Position numbers and translations under genes: made by a program. 64,000 nt of DNA, taken from Bartonella sp. HY328. Lineage in GTDB: Bacteria; Pseudomonadota; Alphaproteobacteria; Rhizobiales; Rhizobiaceae. Positions 45,253 to 55,743 of the stretch are shown here, piece by piece. Numbering within the stretch: the stretch's first letter is position 1; each line of letters starts with the position of its first letter. The notes beneath the pieces are model-generated. The model was given only the letters and a program-made list of their open reading frames with translations, did not search any database and was not told the origin of the DNA. The stretch covers positions 2,286,501 to 2,350,500 of the forward strand of contig NZ_CP104883.1 in assembly GCF_025449335.1 (NCBI RefSeq). Direction: 5' to 3'.

Positions 45253-45569
45253 CGAAACTTTCCTTTGCTGTCATTCACCTTGTATCAAGATGTATATGAT
45301 TAATATTTTGCCGATATTAACGCTGAAAAATATTTAAATCCTTAAGAATTTAATTTTTATTCAACTGGATATAAATTAAAAAATTAAATTTTCTATCCAA
45401 AACACCTGTTGGCAAAAAACCACAATGCACTTTTCTTGTAGGAAAGTGCCAATGAAAATCAATCTGGCAAAAACTTATTAACTTTCGCCCATTACAGTGC
45501 ATCTGTGATGATTGTTGGCAATCAACCAAAATCGATGAGTTTATTAGGCCTGACGATTCTGGCTGAAAC
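45253..45569. other. Divergent intergenic region eipA/ftsK
   Basis: 317 AT-rich bases between divergent genes, which must hold promoters for both. GCACTTTTC and GAAAGTGC around 45427-45449 form an imperfect hairpin. No other structure was recognised. Confidence 0.4.
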
Positions 45570-48476
45570 ATGGTGTATTTGAGTGTTATGCGTAATATAA
45601 AATCTTTTACTTTTGATAGTTACAAACAAACAATTAAGACAGATCCGGCTAAAAAGCCGGATGGAAATCCTATTTCAAAACCACTCTTGCTAGAATCACT
45701 GGCAGACTATCCGCCCATATGGCGGCAAGCCTTTGCTTTAACTGAAAATGTGCGCTTTACACGCACGCCTGATATTGAAATTATTCGCAAAAAGGCTGAA
45801 AGCGACCCAGCCTATGCTGAGCAATTGCAGGCTATTTATGAACGCCAGCAAAAAAAGCCGACTATAATTGGCAGCGATGGAATGATTGTAAGTGAACAGC
45901 CAATTGATGCTCCATCTGCTACTGGCGACATTACCGATATTAGCCCAATTTTAGAGACTGCAAAGGACATAATAACCTTTGAAGCAACACCACAAGTTGA
46001 AGCCACATCACCACTTGTTAATCAATCAATGCAAATCGAACGGCCGGAAAGTGATACCATGCTTGCAAATAAATTAACTACCATTGAAACACCGGCAGAA
46101 CTTGAAACCACAACACCAGTTACCTCTGATATTCAAGTGGAAAAGGCATTAACTGAAGCAGTAAAGCCTGCACCAATCGCTATTTCTGATTTTGCGTTTT
46201 TTGAATTTGGCCCATTTGACATTACACCGAGCAATAAACAAAATGATACAGCTACTGAGATGGAGATTGAGCTTGAAAGCGAGCCGCAAGCGCCACAACC
46301 ATCCATTACCGAGCTTTTCCGTGTACTTGAATGTAAATTTTCAAAATCTGGCCGAATGGAAGCTGTTGAGCAGACGAACGAAGACGCCATTCATGTATCT
46401 GGCAATCAAGAAGCCGCTGTCGCAAATATTGAAGCTGAATCTCAACTCGCAATTGCAGCAGACGAATTTAACGAAGATGTAGTTGACGACACAAAAGTTG
46501 AAAGCGAAACTGTAAATGAAGATGCAGCTATTATTGATGTGCCAGCATCTGACATTTTAGAAGTTGCATCATCCGAAGCTGCAGCTCTTCAGTCTTCTCA
46601 TGCATTTGATAGTGCCAATGATAATAATATGGATTTCGATGCAATGGATTGCATCGAAAAGGCTGAGGGCATCGAGAAACACGAAAAGGTAACAGATCAT
46701 ATTGTTGTTGAAAATCCCCTTTCTGACGCAGCCTTTGCTGAACAGGCTTTAACCGCAGATGACGACATTATCGACATGGAAGCGCAAAGCAATGAAAATG
46801 GGAATATTGAAAACGCAACCAATATGGTTGAAGTTGAAACCATCGAAGATGATGTAAAGGCCGATGAGCCAGACCACATTCCAACTAAGAGTGTGGCGAT
46901 TACACCGCGACACGTTACCGACCTACAATCGGGCTTGCGGATAACGAAGCAGGCAACCGGTCATGATTACACATTCCCATCCGTTGATTTGTTGCAGCCA
47001 CCTGTTTACAAAGATGGTGCAGTTATCTCACAAGAAACTTTAGAGCGTAGCGCTGGACTTTTAGAAAGCGTTTTGGAAGATTTCGGCATTAAGGGTGAAA
47101 TTATTCATGTCCGCCCAGGCCCTGTCGTCACACTTTATGAATTTGAACCAGCCCCTGGCGTCAAATCCTCACGCGTTATTGGTCTTGCTGATGATATTGC
47201 TCGTTCAATGTCAGCTGTATCTGCTCGTGTTGCTGTTATACCAGGCCGCAATGTCATTGGTATTGAATTGCCAAATACTGTGCGCGAAACGGTATTCTTA
47301 CGCGAAATCGTGCAGTCAAAAGCTTTTGAAACATCAGAGTTTAAACTTGCTTTAGCGCTGGGTAAAAATATTGGTGGTGAACCGGTCATTGCAGAACTTG
47401 CAAAAATGCCGCATCTTTTGGTTGCCGGCACCACTGGTTCGGGTAAATCTGTTGCCATTAACACGATGATCCTATCGCTTTTATATCATCTAACCCCAGA
47501 TCAATGCCGTTTGATCATGGTTGATCCTAAAATGCTTGAACTTTCCATTTATGATGGTATTCCGCATTTGCTTACCCCTGTTGTAACAGACCCCAAAAAA
47601 GCTGTTACCGCACTTAAATGGGCCGTACGTGAAATGGAAGATCGTTATCGCAAGATGGCAAAATTAGGCGTTCGTAACATAGATGGTTTTAATGAGCGTG
47701 TGACTGAAGCCCTTAAAAATGGTGAAACCATTATGTGCACAGTACAAGCAGGCTTTGATAAAGAAACTGGCGAGCTACTCTACAATGAAGAAGCTATGGA
47801 TCTTAATCCATTGCCTTACATCGTCATTATTGTTGACGAAATGGCCGACTTGATGATGGTTGCTGGCAAAGAAATTGAAGGGGCTATCCAACGTCTTGCC
47901 CAAATGGCACGCGCCGCTGGTATCCACTTGATTATGGCAACACAGCGTCCATCTGTTGATGTTATTACTGGTACAATCAAGGCAAATTTCCCAACCCGTA
48001 TTTCGTTCCAAGTGACATCAAAAATCGATAGCCGCACTATTTTGGGCGAGCAAGGCGCAGAAACGCTTCTTGGCCAAGGTGATATGCTACATATGGCTGG
48101 CGGTGGCCGCATCGTGCGTGTTCATGGCGCATTTGTTTCAGATAGCGAAGTTGAACATATTGTATCGCATCTTAAAACCCAAGGTACGCCGGACTATCTT
48201 GCAACGGTTACCGACAGTGAAGAAGATGAACCAGAAGATGATAGCGACAATATCGCAGAACTCGTTGCTAATGCTGGTGATGATGCGGAAGAACTATACG
48301 TCCAAGGTGTAAAAGTGGTGATGCGTGACAAAAAATGCTCCACCTCTTATATTCAACGCCGTCTTGGCATTGGTTATAATAAGGCAGCTAGCCTTGTTGA
48401 GCGCATGGAAAAAGAAGGCCTTGTTGGCGCGGCAAACCATGTTGGCAAGCGTGAAATTTTAATCAATAATCATTAA
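45570..48476 (+). CDS. ftsK: FtsK/SpoIIIE-type DNA translocase without membrane segments
   Basis: 968 residues. No N-terminal membrane helices are seen. Residues about 100-450 are a very acidic, low-complexity linker. The motor follows: alpha domain with [14 protein letters not shown], Walker A GTTGSGKS at 620-627, Walker [15 protein letters not shown] and [14 protein letters not shown]-terminal gamma winged helix ([18 protein letters not shown]) reads KOPS-type sequences. It moves chromosome termini to the septum for dimer resolution. Many alphaproteobacteria encode such a soluble form beside a membrane-anchored FtsK. ATG 45588 is a possible shorter start. A strong terminator follows. Confidence 0.9.
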   Translation: MVYLSVMRNIKSFTFDSYKQTIKTDPAKKPDGNPISKPLLLESLADYPPIWRQAFALTENVRFTRTPDIEIIRKKAESDPAYAEQLQAIYERQQKKPTIIGSDGMIVSEQPIDAPSATGDITDISPILETAKDIITFEATPQVEATSPLVNQSMQIERPESDTMLANKLTTIETPAELETTTPVTSDIQVEKALTEAVKPAPIAISDFAFFEFGPFDITPSNKQNDTATEMEIELESEPQAPQPSITELFRVLECKFSKSGRMEAVEQTNEDAIHVSGNQEAAVANIEAESQLAIAADEFNEDVVDDTKVESETVNEDAAIIDVPASDILEVASSEAAALQSSHAFDSANDNNMDFDAMDCIEKAEGIEKHEKVTDHIVVENPLSDAAFAEQALTADDDIIDMEAQSNENGNIENATNMVEVETIEDDVKADEPDHIPTKSVAITPRHVTDLQSGLRITKQATGHDYTFPSVDLLQPPVYKDGAVISQETLERSAGLLESVLEDFGIKGEIIHVRPGPVVTLYEFEPAPGVKSSRVIGLADDIARSMSAVSARVAVIPGRNVIGIELPNTVRETVFLREIVQSKAFETSEFKLALALGKNIGGEPVIAELAKMPHLLVAGTTGSGKSVAINTMILSLLYHLTPDQCRLIMVDPKMLELSIYDGIPHLLTPVVTDPKKAVTALKWAVREMEDRYRKMAKLGVRNIDGFNERVTEALKNGETIMCTVQAGFDKETGELLYNEEAMDLNPLPYIVIIVDEMADLMMVAGKEIEGAIQRLAQMARAAGIHLIMATQRPSVDVITGTIKANFPTRISFQVTSKIDSRTILGEQGAETLLGQGDMLHMAGGGRIVRVHGAFVSDSEVEHIVSHLKTQGTPDYLATVTDSEEDEPEDDSDNIAELVANAGDDAEELYVQGVKVVMRDKKCSTSYIQRRLGIGYNKAASLVERMEKEGLVGAANHVGKREILINNH

Positions 48477-48498
48477 GATTAAAATGATTTTTAATTAA

Positions 48499-48525
48499 AA
48501 AAGGCGGGGTTCATACCCCGCCTTT
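48499..48525 (+). terminator. Rho-independent terminator after ftsK
   Basis: AAAAGGCGGGG-TTCATA-CCCCGCCTTTT is a perfect 11-bp stem with a 6-base loop and flanking A/T runs, 23 bases after the stop. It could also end the convergent ndh transcript. Confidence 0.92.
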
Positions 48526-48751
48526 TATTTTATATAGCTATTTAATTAAACTGTAATTTCGTTGGTAAAGTACCAAATGCGCAAGTCATAGGCCATTGCA
48601 TAAAATCTAAAGATGGACGCGACATTAAAAATAACCACAAATTGAAATATCACGCTATCGACATGCCACATTTTATGCAGCTAAGTTTTGCATAAACAAA
48701 GGGACCGTACTAGATTAACCAATCATCGCCTGTCCCAATATATTTTCAAAC

Positions 48752-50026
48752 TCACATTTTCTGCTCGTCAGTACGGCGTGTTTCGCGCTGAGTAATAAGG
48801 CGGGCAGAACGGCGGCCAGAAATAGAAAGCCACAACCAATTTAATGCAACGGCAAGCCGACTTTGCGCACCAATCAAAAAATAAATATGTGCAACTCCCC
48901 AAATCCACCATGCAAGAAAACCGGTAAGGCGAATTTTACCAAAATCAATCACCGCAGAATTGCGGCCAATAGTTGCAAGGTTGCCAAGGTGGCGATAGTT
49001 AAAAGCGGGCGGCGGCGCCAAATTTTTACGGCGATGATTAATAACCTTTGCAACATATTCGCCCTGTTGCTTGGCGGCTGGCGCAATACCGGGTACTGGA
49101 TTACCATTTGTTTGCTTAACCGAAGCGGTATCGCCAATGATGAATATTTCTGGATGGTTTTCCACGGAAAGATCATCGTTAACAAAAGCGCGACCCGCCC
49201 GATCCTTTGACGTATTAATCCAATCGGCAGCATCTGATGCTTTAACCCCTGCCGCCCAAATGATCGTGCGTGCAGGAATAGCTTCCTCACCAATCGCGAC
49301 ACCATTTTCATGACACTCAGTGACTGGCTTGCCTGTGCGCACATCGACGCCCATTTTTTCCAAGGTTTTCTTGGCATATTCAGATAATTCTTCAGGAAAG
49401 ACTGGTAAAACCCGACTTCCTGCTTCAACGAGCAGCACTTTTGCCTTAGTTGTGTCAATATTGCGAAATTCTTTTGGCAAAGTTTTATGAGCAAGTTCAG
49501 CAATGATACCCGCAAGCTCGACACCTGTTGCACCGCCGCCAATAATAATAAATGTAAGCAGCGCTTCACGCACTTTAGGATCTTTTTCCATTTCTGCTTT
49601 TTCAAAAGCTACCAACATGCGCCGTCTTATAGTTGTTGCGTCTTCAAGATCCTTAAGACCGGGTGCAATATCTTCCCATTGATCTTTGCCAAAATAGGCA
49701 TGCCGCGCCCCAGTTGCTAAAATAAGTGTATCATAAGGTAATTGCTGACCATCAGATAGGCTAACTTGCCGAGTCTCCTTATCAATTGCCGTTACCTTAC
49801 CAAGATAAGTGGTAATATCTTTACGCTTGCGTAATAAATGGCGAATAGGCCACGCAATTTCCGACGTTGCAAGAATGGTAGTAGCCACCTGATAGAGCAG
49901 CGGTTGAAAAAGATGGTGGTTACGTTGGTCAATCATGGTAATCACAGTATTTGGGCTTTTTATTGCCTTGGCAGCAGAAAGACCTGCAAAACCACCACCA
50001 ACAATAACCACACGATGATCGCTCAT
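48752..50026 (-). CDS. ndh: Type II NADH:quinone oxidoreductase (NDH-2)
   Basis: 424 residues. FAD-binding GGGFAGLSAA near the N-terminus, second nucleotide-binding motif IIGGGATGVELAG for NADH, and the GDTASV segment before the C-terminus. The C-terminal region (GFLAWWIWGVAHIYFLIGAQSR, kept here as positions about 365-390) is amphipathic to hydrophobic and attaches the enzyme to the inner membrane face. It passes electrons to quinone without pumping protons. AAGGAG precedes the ATG. Stand-alone gene. Confidence 0.9.
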   Translation of the reverse strand: MSDHRVVIVGGGFAGLSAAKAIKSPNTVITMIDQRNHHLFQPLLYQVATTILATSEIAWPIRHLLRKRKDITTYLGKVTAIDKETRQVSLSDGQQLPYDTLILATGARHAYFGKDQWEDIAPGLKDLEDATTIRRRMLVAFEKAEMEKDPKVREALLTFIIIGGGATGVELAGIIAELAHKTLPKEFRNIDTTKAKVLLVEAGSRVLPVFPEELSEYAKKTLEKMGVDVRTGKPVTECHENGVAIGEEAIPARTIIWAAGVKASDAADWINTSKDRAGRAFVNDDLSVENHPEIFIIGDTASVKQTNGNPVPGIAPAAKQQGEYVAKVINHRRKNLAPPPAFNYRHLGNLATIGRNSAVIDFGKIRLTGFLAWWIWGVAHIYFLIGAQSRLAVALNWLWLSISGRRSARLITQRETRRTDEQKM

Positions 50027-50306
50027 TTCTCACTCCTTGAAAAAGGCCATTACAAAATCGCTATTATAAAAATTATTAGCTATCTTGTATCTTTAAATTT
50101 AATTGAGATATATTAGCAAACAATGGAAAATTAAAATCATTATTTTTTGATTTCAATCAAATCATATTGAAAAATAAATGGTTTTCAATCAAAATTTGCG
50201 TTTGTTTTGAAGCACTATAAATAGTCTTATATTTAGCATGGGATTCAAGCTTATAAAATCTGGCTTAGTTCTGCATAGGAATTTTAATAAAGGGTGATTC
50301 ACTTTT

Positions 50307-51026
50307 TTAAAAATGCTCCAGCTTAAAATCTTGACAGCTTTCTTTCATCATTTCTGACCAGTCTCGCAAGAGTTTATTGCGGCTTTGAGGATAATTTTCT
50401 TGCAAGGGATTACAACTTAAAATTCGATCTGTTCTAAAATGGCGAAAATCATCACGCTCTTCGCAATGGGCTAAGATAATACGGCTTTGGGCAAAAAAGG
50501 CTAATCCAAAAGCCCAAATAACCCGTTTGCTAAATTTACCCTGAGCATCGCAATAAGTAATCGCTAGTTTTTTCCGTTCACGAATAGTTTTACGCAATAA
50601 TGTAACGATTTGCGTTGTTTCAGCCTGGCCGATAAAACGCGTATCAGGTGGCACATGCAACGCGACCGCTTGCATTGAATCTGCTAAAGCTTTAGGCAAA
50701 CAAGCTGCAATTTTTGCCATAGCAGAGCGCGCATCTTGCGATAATGCCCCCTCCCCCAAACTTGCAACCAAGCGTGATCCTAGCACCAGCGCTTCCAATT
50801 CATCATGGCTAAACATTAATGGTGGCACATGAAAACCAGGACGCAAAACAAAACCCAGCCCAGCCTCACCCTCAATTGTTGCACCTTGCGCTTGTAAACT
50901 TGCAATATCGCGGTAGAGCGTGCGCAAACTTACCTTTAATTCCTTGGCAAGAACCGCACCAGTCACTGGGTAGCGATAACTACGCAAGAGGTCCAATAAG
51001 GCAAGTAGTCGTTCTGATTTAGTCAT
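50307..51026 (-). CDS. YafY-type transcriptional regulator (HTH_11 + WYL domain)
   Basis: 239 residues. An N-terminal winged helix (KSERLLALLDLLRSYRYPVTG, LAKELKVSLRTLYRDIASL) is followed by a WYL domain (about 135-225). The WYL triplet region is represented by VIWAFGLAFFAQSRIILAHCEE. WYL proteins sense small ligands or nucleic acids and regulate varied genes, including phage defence. The target is not evident; it is divergent to a LacI gene but separated by 220 bases. No clear ribosome-binding site before the ATG. Confidence 0.83.
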   Translation of the reverse strand: MTKSERLLALLDLLRSYRYPVTGAVLAKELKVSLRTLYRDIASLQAQGATIEGEAGLGFVLRPGFHVPPLMFSHDELEALVLGSRLVASLGEGALSQDARSAMAKIAACLPKALADSMQAVALHVPPDTRFIGQAETTQIVTLLRKTIRERKKLAITYCDAQGKFSKRVIWAFGLAFFAQSRIILAHCEERDDFRHFRTDRILSCNPLQENYPQSRNKLLRDWSEMMKESCQDFKLEHF

Positions 51027-51247
51027 ATTAACACAATAATAAGCAAACTTTGTACACTATAGCTAGAAAAACATATATTTTTATGGCTTGGCCAATTAAC
51101 TTAGCTTAAAACTCTCAAAGGCAAAAATATATACTGAAATATCAATTATGGTTCATAATTAATAGATTTCTTTTGATGCATTGTTGCAGCCCAAATGTCT
51201 ATTCGATATCTTGGCAATTCTAAGATTAATACAAAAAGGATCACTTG

Positions 51248-52285
51248 GTGAACGAAAAAAGCAAAAAAACGCCATTTATATCTAGGCAGCCAACTGCCAA
51301 TGATGTTGCGCGCCTTGCAAATGTTTCCCAATCCGCAGTATCAAGGTGTTATACGAAAGGCGCTAGTATTTCGCCTCAAACGCGTGAAAGAGTTATGGAT
51401 GCCGCAAGGCAGCTTGGATATAGGCCAAATCTTGTCGCCCGCTCCCTCATTACGCGCCAATCCAAGGTTATTGGAGTTATTATTCCTAGCCTTGAAAATC
51501 CATTTTATACAACAATTTTAGAGACGCTATCCGATAATTTAGCTGAAAAAGGTTATCGCATATTGCTTTTTCCTTTTCGCCAAGGTGCATCGTCAGATCC
51601 TCTTATTGATGAGGTGTTAAATCATCGGGTTGATGCCATTATTCTCGTTTCCTCTAACCTTTCTTCCACTTTTGCCGATGAATGTAGCAGCATCGGCTTA
51701 CCTGTTGTTCAGTTAAACCGGCGTTCAGAACGTAGCCATGTTTCTAGCGTAACAGGGGATAACGAAACCGGAGCTCGTTTAATTGCTGAATTTTTAATTG
51801 CTGGCGACCATAAAAAAATTGCCTATATGGCAGGCCTTGAAACCGCATCAACCAATAAGCAACGAGAAACAGCTTTTACAGAACGTTTAAAGCAAAGTGG
51901 CATCAAACTACATGCGCGAATTGCTGCAAATTATAATTTTGAAGAGGCAAAACATGCTGCACGGCGTTTTTTTTCCATGCAGGATAGGCCGGACGCAATT
52001 TTTTGTGCCAATGATCATATGGCTATTGCAACTTTAAGCGTTGCAAAATACGAATTTTCTCTTATCCCTGGAAGCGATGTTTCTATCATAGGCTTTGATG
52101 ATATGCGAATAGCCGATTGGCCGCAATATCGCCTTACAACCTATCAGCAACCAGCGATGAGCATGGCGAAACGCGCAATAGATATTATTCTAGATCAGTT
52201 AAATAATAATATGACTGAAACTATCAATGATATCATTGGTGGGGAATTAATAATTCGCAATTCAGCACGCATACCAAAGCCCTGA
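51248..52285 (+). CDS. LacI-family transcriptional regulator (gntP/hisD-like unit)
   Basis: 345 residues from GTG 51248 (7 bases after AGGA; a TTG three bases earlier is also possible). Helix-turn-helix TANDVARLANVSQSAVSRCYTKGASISPQTRERV with hinge-helix, then a sugar-binding domain (KVIGVIIPSLENPFYTTILE; FCANDHMAIATLSV; IIGFDDMRIADWP). It converges with the GntP permease gene. A CG-centred 18-bp palindrome at 55518-55535 upstream of the hisD-like gene has the form of a LacI-family operator, so this protein is its probable binder. Confidence 0.88.
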   Translation: MNEKSKKTPFISRQPTANDVARLANVSQSAVSRCYTKGASISPQTRERVMDAARQLGYRPNLVARSLITRQSKVIGVIIPSLENPFYTTILETLSDNLAEKGYRILLFPFRQGASSDPLIDEVLNHRVDAIILVSSNLSSTFADECSSIGLPVVQLNRRSERSHVSSVTGDNETGARLIAEFLIAGDHKKIAYMAGLETASTNKQRETAFTERLKQSGIKLHARIAANYNFEEAKHAARRFFSMQDRPDAIFCANDHMAIATLSVAKYEFSLIPGSDVSIIGFDDMRIADWPQYRLTTYQQPAMSMAKRAIDIILDQLNNNMTETINDIIGGELIIRNSARIPKP

Positions 52286-52370
52286 TGAGCTAAAAAAATA
52301 AATGGCCAAAAGGTAGAGAGCGCGCCTAGTCAGACTTCAGTCACTGGCACGCCCTAACTTTACGCCTATT

Positions 52371-53762
52371 TTATACAAGGCCAGTTGAATAATAAACACC
52401 AATGATGAAGAAGGATGCAACAACCTTAATAACCGTCATGACAAAAATATTCTTATAGGCCTCTCTATGGGTTAACCCAGTAACTGCTAGAAGCGTGATA
52501 ACAGCACCATTATGAGGGAGTGTATCCATACCACCTGCGGCCATTGATGCAACACGGTGAAGAACTTCAAGAGGAATATGAGCGGCATTAGCTGCATTGA
52601 TAAATTGTTCCGACATTGCGGCTAAGGCAATGCTCATACCGCCAGAAGAAGACCCCGTAATACCAGCTAAAAGATTGATCGTTACGGCCTGATTGATAAG
52701 CGGATTGGGGATAGATTTTAGCCCTTCTGCAATCATAACAAAACCAGGAAGAGCGGCAATAATCGCACCAAATCCATATTCCGATGCGGTATTCATTGTG
52801 GCAAGCATTGAGCCTGAAACAGCATTACGGCTGCCTTCGGCTAACTTGTGACGAACAGTATTGAAGCTAGCAATAAGAATAAATACAATACCACTCATCA
52901 AGGCACCCAAAACGGCCCAAATAGCAACCAATTTTTTTGTTTCCACCGATATAGCTTGATCCATGCCCGGCATTTCCAACTGATAAATTGCAGCATACCA
53001 ATCGGGTATAAAACGTGTAAGCAAAAGATTTACAACGCCAACAATAACAAGGGGCGCCAAAGCAAGTAGTGGATGGGGAAGCTTTAAGTCTTGTGGCGTT
53101 TCAGGCTCATTACGTAAATTTGTACCATAGCCTTCACCGTTACGCTGAGCCTTTTTTCTTGCCATCTCCAAATAAAGCATAGCAAAACCAAAAATAAACA
53201 ACGAACCGATAATACCCAATATTGGCGCGGCCCAAGATGTAGTGTTGAAAAATGTTGTTGGTATAATATTTTGGATTTGCGGCGTGCCGGGCATTGCATC
53301 CATGGTAAAGGTAAAAGAACCTAATGCAATAGTCGCTGGCATAAGACGTTTTGGAATATTGCCCTGTCTAAACATTTCTGCAGCAAACGGATAAACTGCA
53401 AATACGACCACAAAAAGCGAAACGCCACCATAGGTCAATAGGGCACAGACAACAACAATTACAAGAATTGCCCGCTCCTGACCGATTATTTTTATAACCG
53501 CCTCGACAATTGCGCGTGAAAAACCCGATAGTTCGACAAGCTTACCAAAAATAGCGCCCAGCATAAATACGGCAAAATAATTTTTAATAAAGCCAACCAT
53601 TTTATCCATAAAAAGGCCGGAAAATGCAGGTGCAACAGCGCTAGGATCGGTTAGCAAAACGGCACCAAGAGCGGCCAATGGTGCAAAAATAATAACGCTG
53701 TAACCTCTATAAGCGGCAAACATTAGCAAAGCTAATGCCGCTATAGCTATTAAAATACTCAT
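52371..53762 (-). CDS. GntP-family permease
   Basis: 463 residues with about twelve hydrophobic helices. Family segments include GAIFGKLVELSGFSRAIVEA, TYGGVSLFVVVFAVYPFA, MPGTPQIQNIIPT and GSSSGGMSIALAAM. GntP proteins bring in gluconate and similar hydroxy-acids by proton symport. GGAGGAG precedes the ATG. It lies 278 bases downstream of the histidinol-dehydrogenase-like gene, beyond a terminator, so it may have its own promoter. The substrate is likely the hydroxy-acid or alcohol used by that enzyme. Confidence 0.87.
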   Translation of the reverse strand: MSILIAIAALALLMFAAYRGYSVIIFAPLAALGAVLLTDPSAVAPAFSGLFMDKMVGFIKNYFAVFMLGAIFGKLVELSGFSRAIVEAVIKIIGQERAILVIVVVCALLTYGGVSLFVVVFAVYPFAAEMFRQGNIPKRLMPATIALGSFTFTMDAMPGTPQIQNIIPTTFFNTTSWAAPILGIIGSLFIFGFAMLYLEMARKKAQRNGEGYGTNLRNEPETPQDLKLPHPLLALAPLVIVGVVNLLLTRFIPDWYAAIYQLEMPGMDQAISVETKKLVAIWAVLGALMSGIVFILIASFNTVRHKLAEGSRNAVSGSMLATMNTASEYGFGAIIAALPGFVMIAEGLKSIPNPLINQAVTINLLAGITGSSSGGMSIALAAMSEQFINAANAAHIPLEVLHRVASMAAGGMDTLPHNGAVITLLAVTGLTHREAYKNIFVMTVIKVVASFFIIGVYYSTGLV

Positions 53763-54000
53763 TTAAACTCCTCCACACGAAACTTATAATTCTACCCACT
53801 TCATCCAATCTAGATCTTCACGATCCTATCGGTGTCCTCAAAATGGTAAAATCACAATTTGTACTTATCGATTATTTATCACAAAGTCGTTTTTTACTTA
53901 ATCACATTTGTGGTATAATACAAAAAAAGCACAATCAATATAGCATTTACATTTCAACAATTATGGCTTTAGCTTTGGTGTCGTAAAACTACCTATTGTA

Positions 54001-54035
54001 AAAAAGCAGGATAAATAGATATTTACCCTGCTTTT
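54001..54035 (-). terminator. Terminator after the histidinol-dehydrogenase-like gene
   Basis: On the minus strand AAAAGCAGG pairs with CCTGCTTTT (plus 54002-54010 and 54027-54035), followed by further T. It starts 6 bases after the stop codon. Confidence 0.75.
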
Positions 54036-54040
54036 GCAGC

Positions 54041-55348
54041 CTATTCAGCAATACCGGCATAAGGAATGTTCTTTTTGCCGTAGCGGCGCACCCTTACATT
54101 GGCCTGCTCACCATGGCCAGCAAAATGTTCAAGCGCACATAACCGCGAACAATATTCACCAAGCAAGGCCGACGCTTCATCAGTTAAGACTTTTTGATAG
54201 GTACAAGTTTTAAGAAATTTGCCAACCCATAGCCCCCCTGTGTAACGGGCAGCCTTTTTGGTTGGCAATGTGTGATTGGTGCCAATAACCTTATCGCCAT
54301 AAGCAACATTTGTTCTAGCACCAAGAAATAAAGCGCCATAATTACGCATGTGGTTTAAAAAATAATCAGGATCACGGGTCATAACCTGCACATGCTCTGA
54401 AGCAATCTCATCGGCAATTTTGACCATTTCCTCATCAGAATCTGCAAGGATAACTTGACCAAAGGTTGCCCAAGACCGTCTAGCAATATCGCGCGTCGGT
54501 AAAATCTCAAGAAGACGCTCAATTTCTTGCATCGTATCACGAGCAAGCTTCTCTGATGTTGTTAACAAAATTGCTGGCGAGTCTGGCCCATGCTCTGCCT
54601 GACCAAGCAAATCAGTTGCACATAATTCTCCATCAACAGTATCATCAGCAATAACCAGCGTTTCCGTTGGCCCTGCAAATAGGTCGATACCGACACGACC
54701 GAATAGTTGTCGTTTTGCTTCGGCCACAAAAGCATTACCCGGGCCGATAAGCATGTCAACAGGTGCAATTGATGCTGTACCAAGTGCCATTGCACCAACC
54801 GCTTGGATACCACCAAGACAATAGATTTCATCGGCGCCGCCCATATGTTGAGCAGCAACAATTGCGGGTGCTGGCTTGCCTTCAAATGGTGGCGCACAAG
54901 TGATGACACGTTCGACACCTGCGACTTTTGCGGTTATAACCGACATATGGGCAGATGCCAAAAGCGGATATTTACCACCTGGTACATAACACCCAGCTGC
55001 TGATACAGGAATATTTTTGTGGCCAAGCACAACGCCTGGCAGTGTTTCAACTTCAAGATCGGTTATGGTTTCTCTTTGTTTTTTAGCAAAATTACGTACC
55101 TGTGTTTGGGCAAACGCAATATCTTGTAAGTCTCTATCACTTAATTGATCCATACAATCTTGTATTTCACGACTGCTAAGGCGAAAATCATCGCGCTGCA
55201 ATTTATCAAATTTAAACGACAAATCCCGAATTGCATCATCACCGCGCTTTTCAATATCGCCTAAAATCTCCTCAACCGTATCGCGCACCTGTCTATCGTT
55301 AACGCGAATTGCATCTGCATCAGCACCTTGTTTTAACCACTCAGCCAT
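54041..55348 (-). CDS. Histidinol dehydrogenase-like NAD-dependent dehydrogenase, catabolic type
   Basis: 435 residues of the HisD fold. The zinc and catalytic residues are present: [12 protein letters not shown] (Gln/His), ASEHVQV (Glu-His pair), and [14 protein letters not shown] near the C-terminus. NAD-site segments [19 protein letters not shown] and [16 protein letters not shown] are also present. The context is not histidine synthesis: no his genes are near, while a GntP permease and a LacI regulator are. Known catabolic HisD relatives oxidise sulfopropanediol or other hydroxy-substrates. Thus an alcohol-to-acid dehydrogenase for the imported compound is inferred. GAGGAG precedes the ATG. 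Confidence 0.82.
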   Translation of the reverse strand: MAEWLKQGADADAIRVNDRQVRDTVEEILGDIEKRGDDAIRDLSFKFDKLQRDDFRLSSREIQDCMDQLSDRDLQDIAFAQTQVRNFAKKQRETITDLEVETLPGVVLGHKNIPVSAAGCYVPGGKYPLLASAHMSVITAKVAGVERVITCAPPFEGKPAPAIVAAQHMGGADEIYCLGGIQAVGAMALGTASIAPVDMLIGPGNAFVAEAKRQLFGRVGIDLFAGPTETLVIADDTVDGELCATDLLGQAEHGPDSPAILLTTSEKLARDTMQEIERLLEILPTRDIARRSWATFGQVILADSDEEMVKIADEIASEHVQVMTRDPDYFLNHMRNYGALFLGARTNVAYGDKVIGTNHTLPTKKAARYTGGLWVGKFLKTCTYQKVLTDEASALLGEYCSRLCALEHFAGHGEQANVRVRRYGKKNIPYAGIAE

Positions 55349-55374
55349 TTGTTTCTCCTCACTTTTATCTCAGT

Positions 55375-55397
55375 ACTAACCATTAAAGCTGGTTAGT
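55375..55397 (-). promoter_or_regulatory. Inverted repeat in the leader of the hisD-like gene
   Basis: ACTAACC (55375-55381) and GGTTAGT (55391-55397) are perfect inverted repeats 9 bases apart, 27-49 bases before the start codon. It could be an operator or a leader hairpin just upstream of the ribosome-binding site. Confidence 0.35.
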
Positions 55398-55517
55398 GAC
55401 AAAATCATAAATATGCTGGCTTTAAGACTTAAGCAAAACTTCCCCATACTCCCATAATGCAATCATTATCTCTTTATGATGAATGAATAAGTAAGTAATA
55501 AATGCGTCTTAACCCAT

Positions 55518-55535
55518 TTTGCATACGCATGCAAA
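55518..55535 (-). promoter_or_regulatory. LacI-type operator upstream of the hisD-like gene
   Basis: TTTGCAT-ACGC-ATGCAAA is an 18-bp palindrome with 7-bp perfect arms and a central CG, the usual layout of LacI-family operators. It lies about 170 bases before the start at 55348. The LacI regulator at 51248 is the nearest candidate. No second copy was found before gntP or the lacI gene by eye. Confidence 0.5.
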
Positions 55536-55661
55536 CCATAATACAATTTTTTAAATTGGCAATATGCTATTTAACAAAACAAATTTTTTTGTAATTTTAA
55601 CATTGGGACAACGAAACGATCCTTGCAATGCGACATCGAAAAATTGGCAACGCCAACAAAA

Positions 55662-55690
55662 AAAGCATTGTGTAATAAACACAATGCTTT
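55662..55690 (-). terminator. Terminator after hsdR
   Basis: AAAGCATTGTGT (55662-55673) and ACACAATGCTTT (55679-55690) form a perfect 12-bp stem with a 5-base loop, followed on the minus strand by seven T. It lies 54 bases after the hsdR stop. Confidence 0.9.
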
Positions 55691-55743
55691 CTTTAAAAGA
55701 ATAAAATGATAGAAAAATTGATCCCAATATGAAATCGCTACAT

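Noticed and set aside
54041..55348. Biosynthetic histidinol dehydrogenase (hisD)
   Set aside because: Zn-site residues are kept, but the neighbours are a permease and a LacI regulator, and no his genes are present; the biosynthetic role cannot be fully excluded without the rest of the genome.
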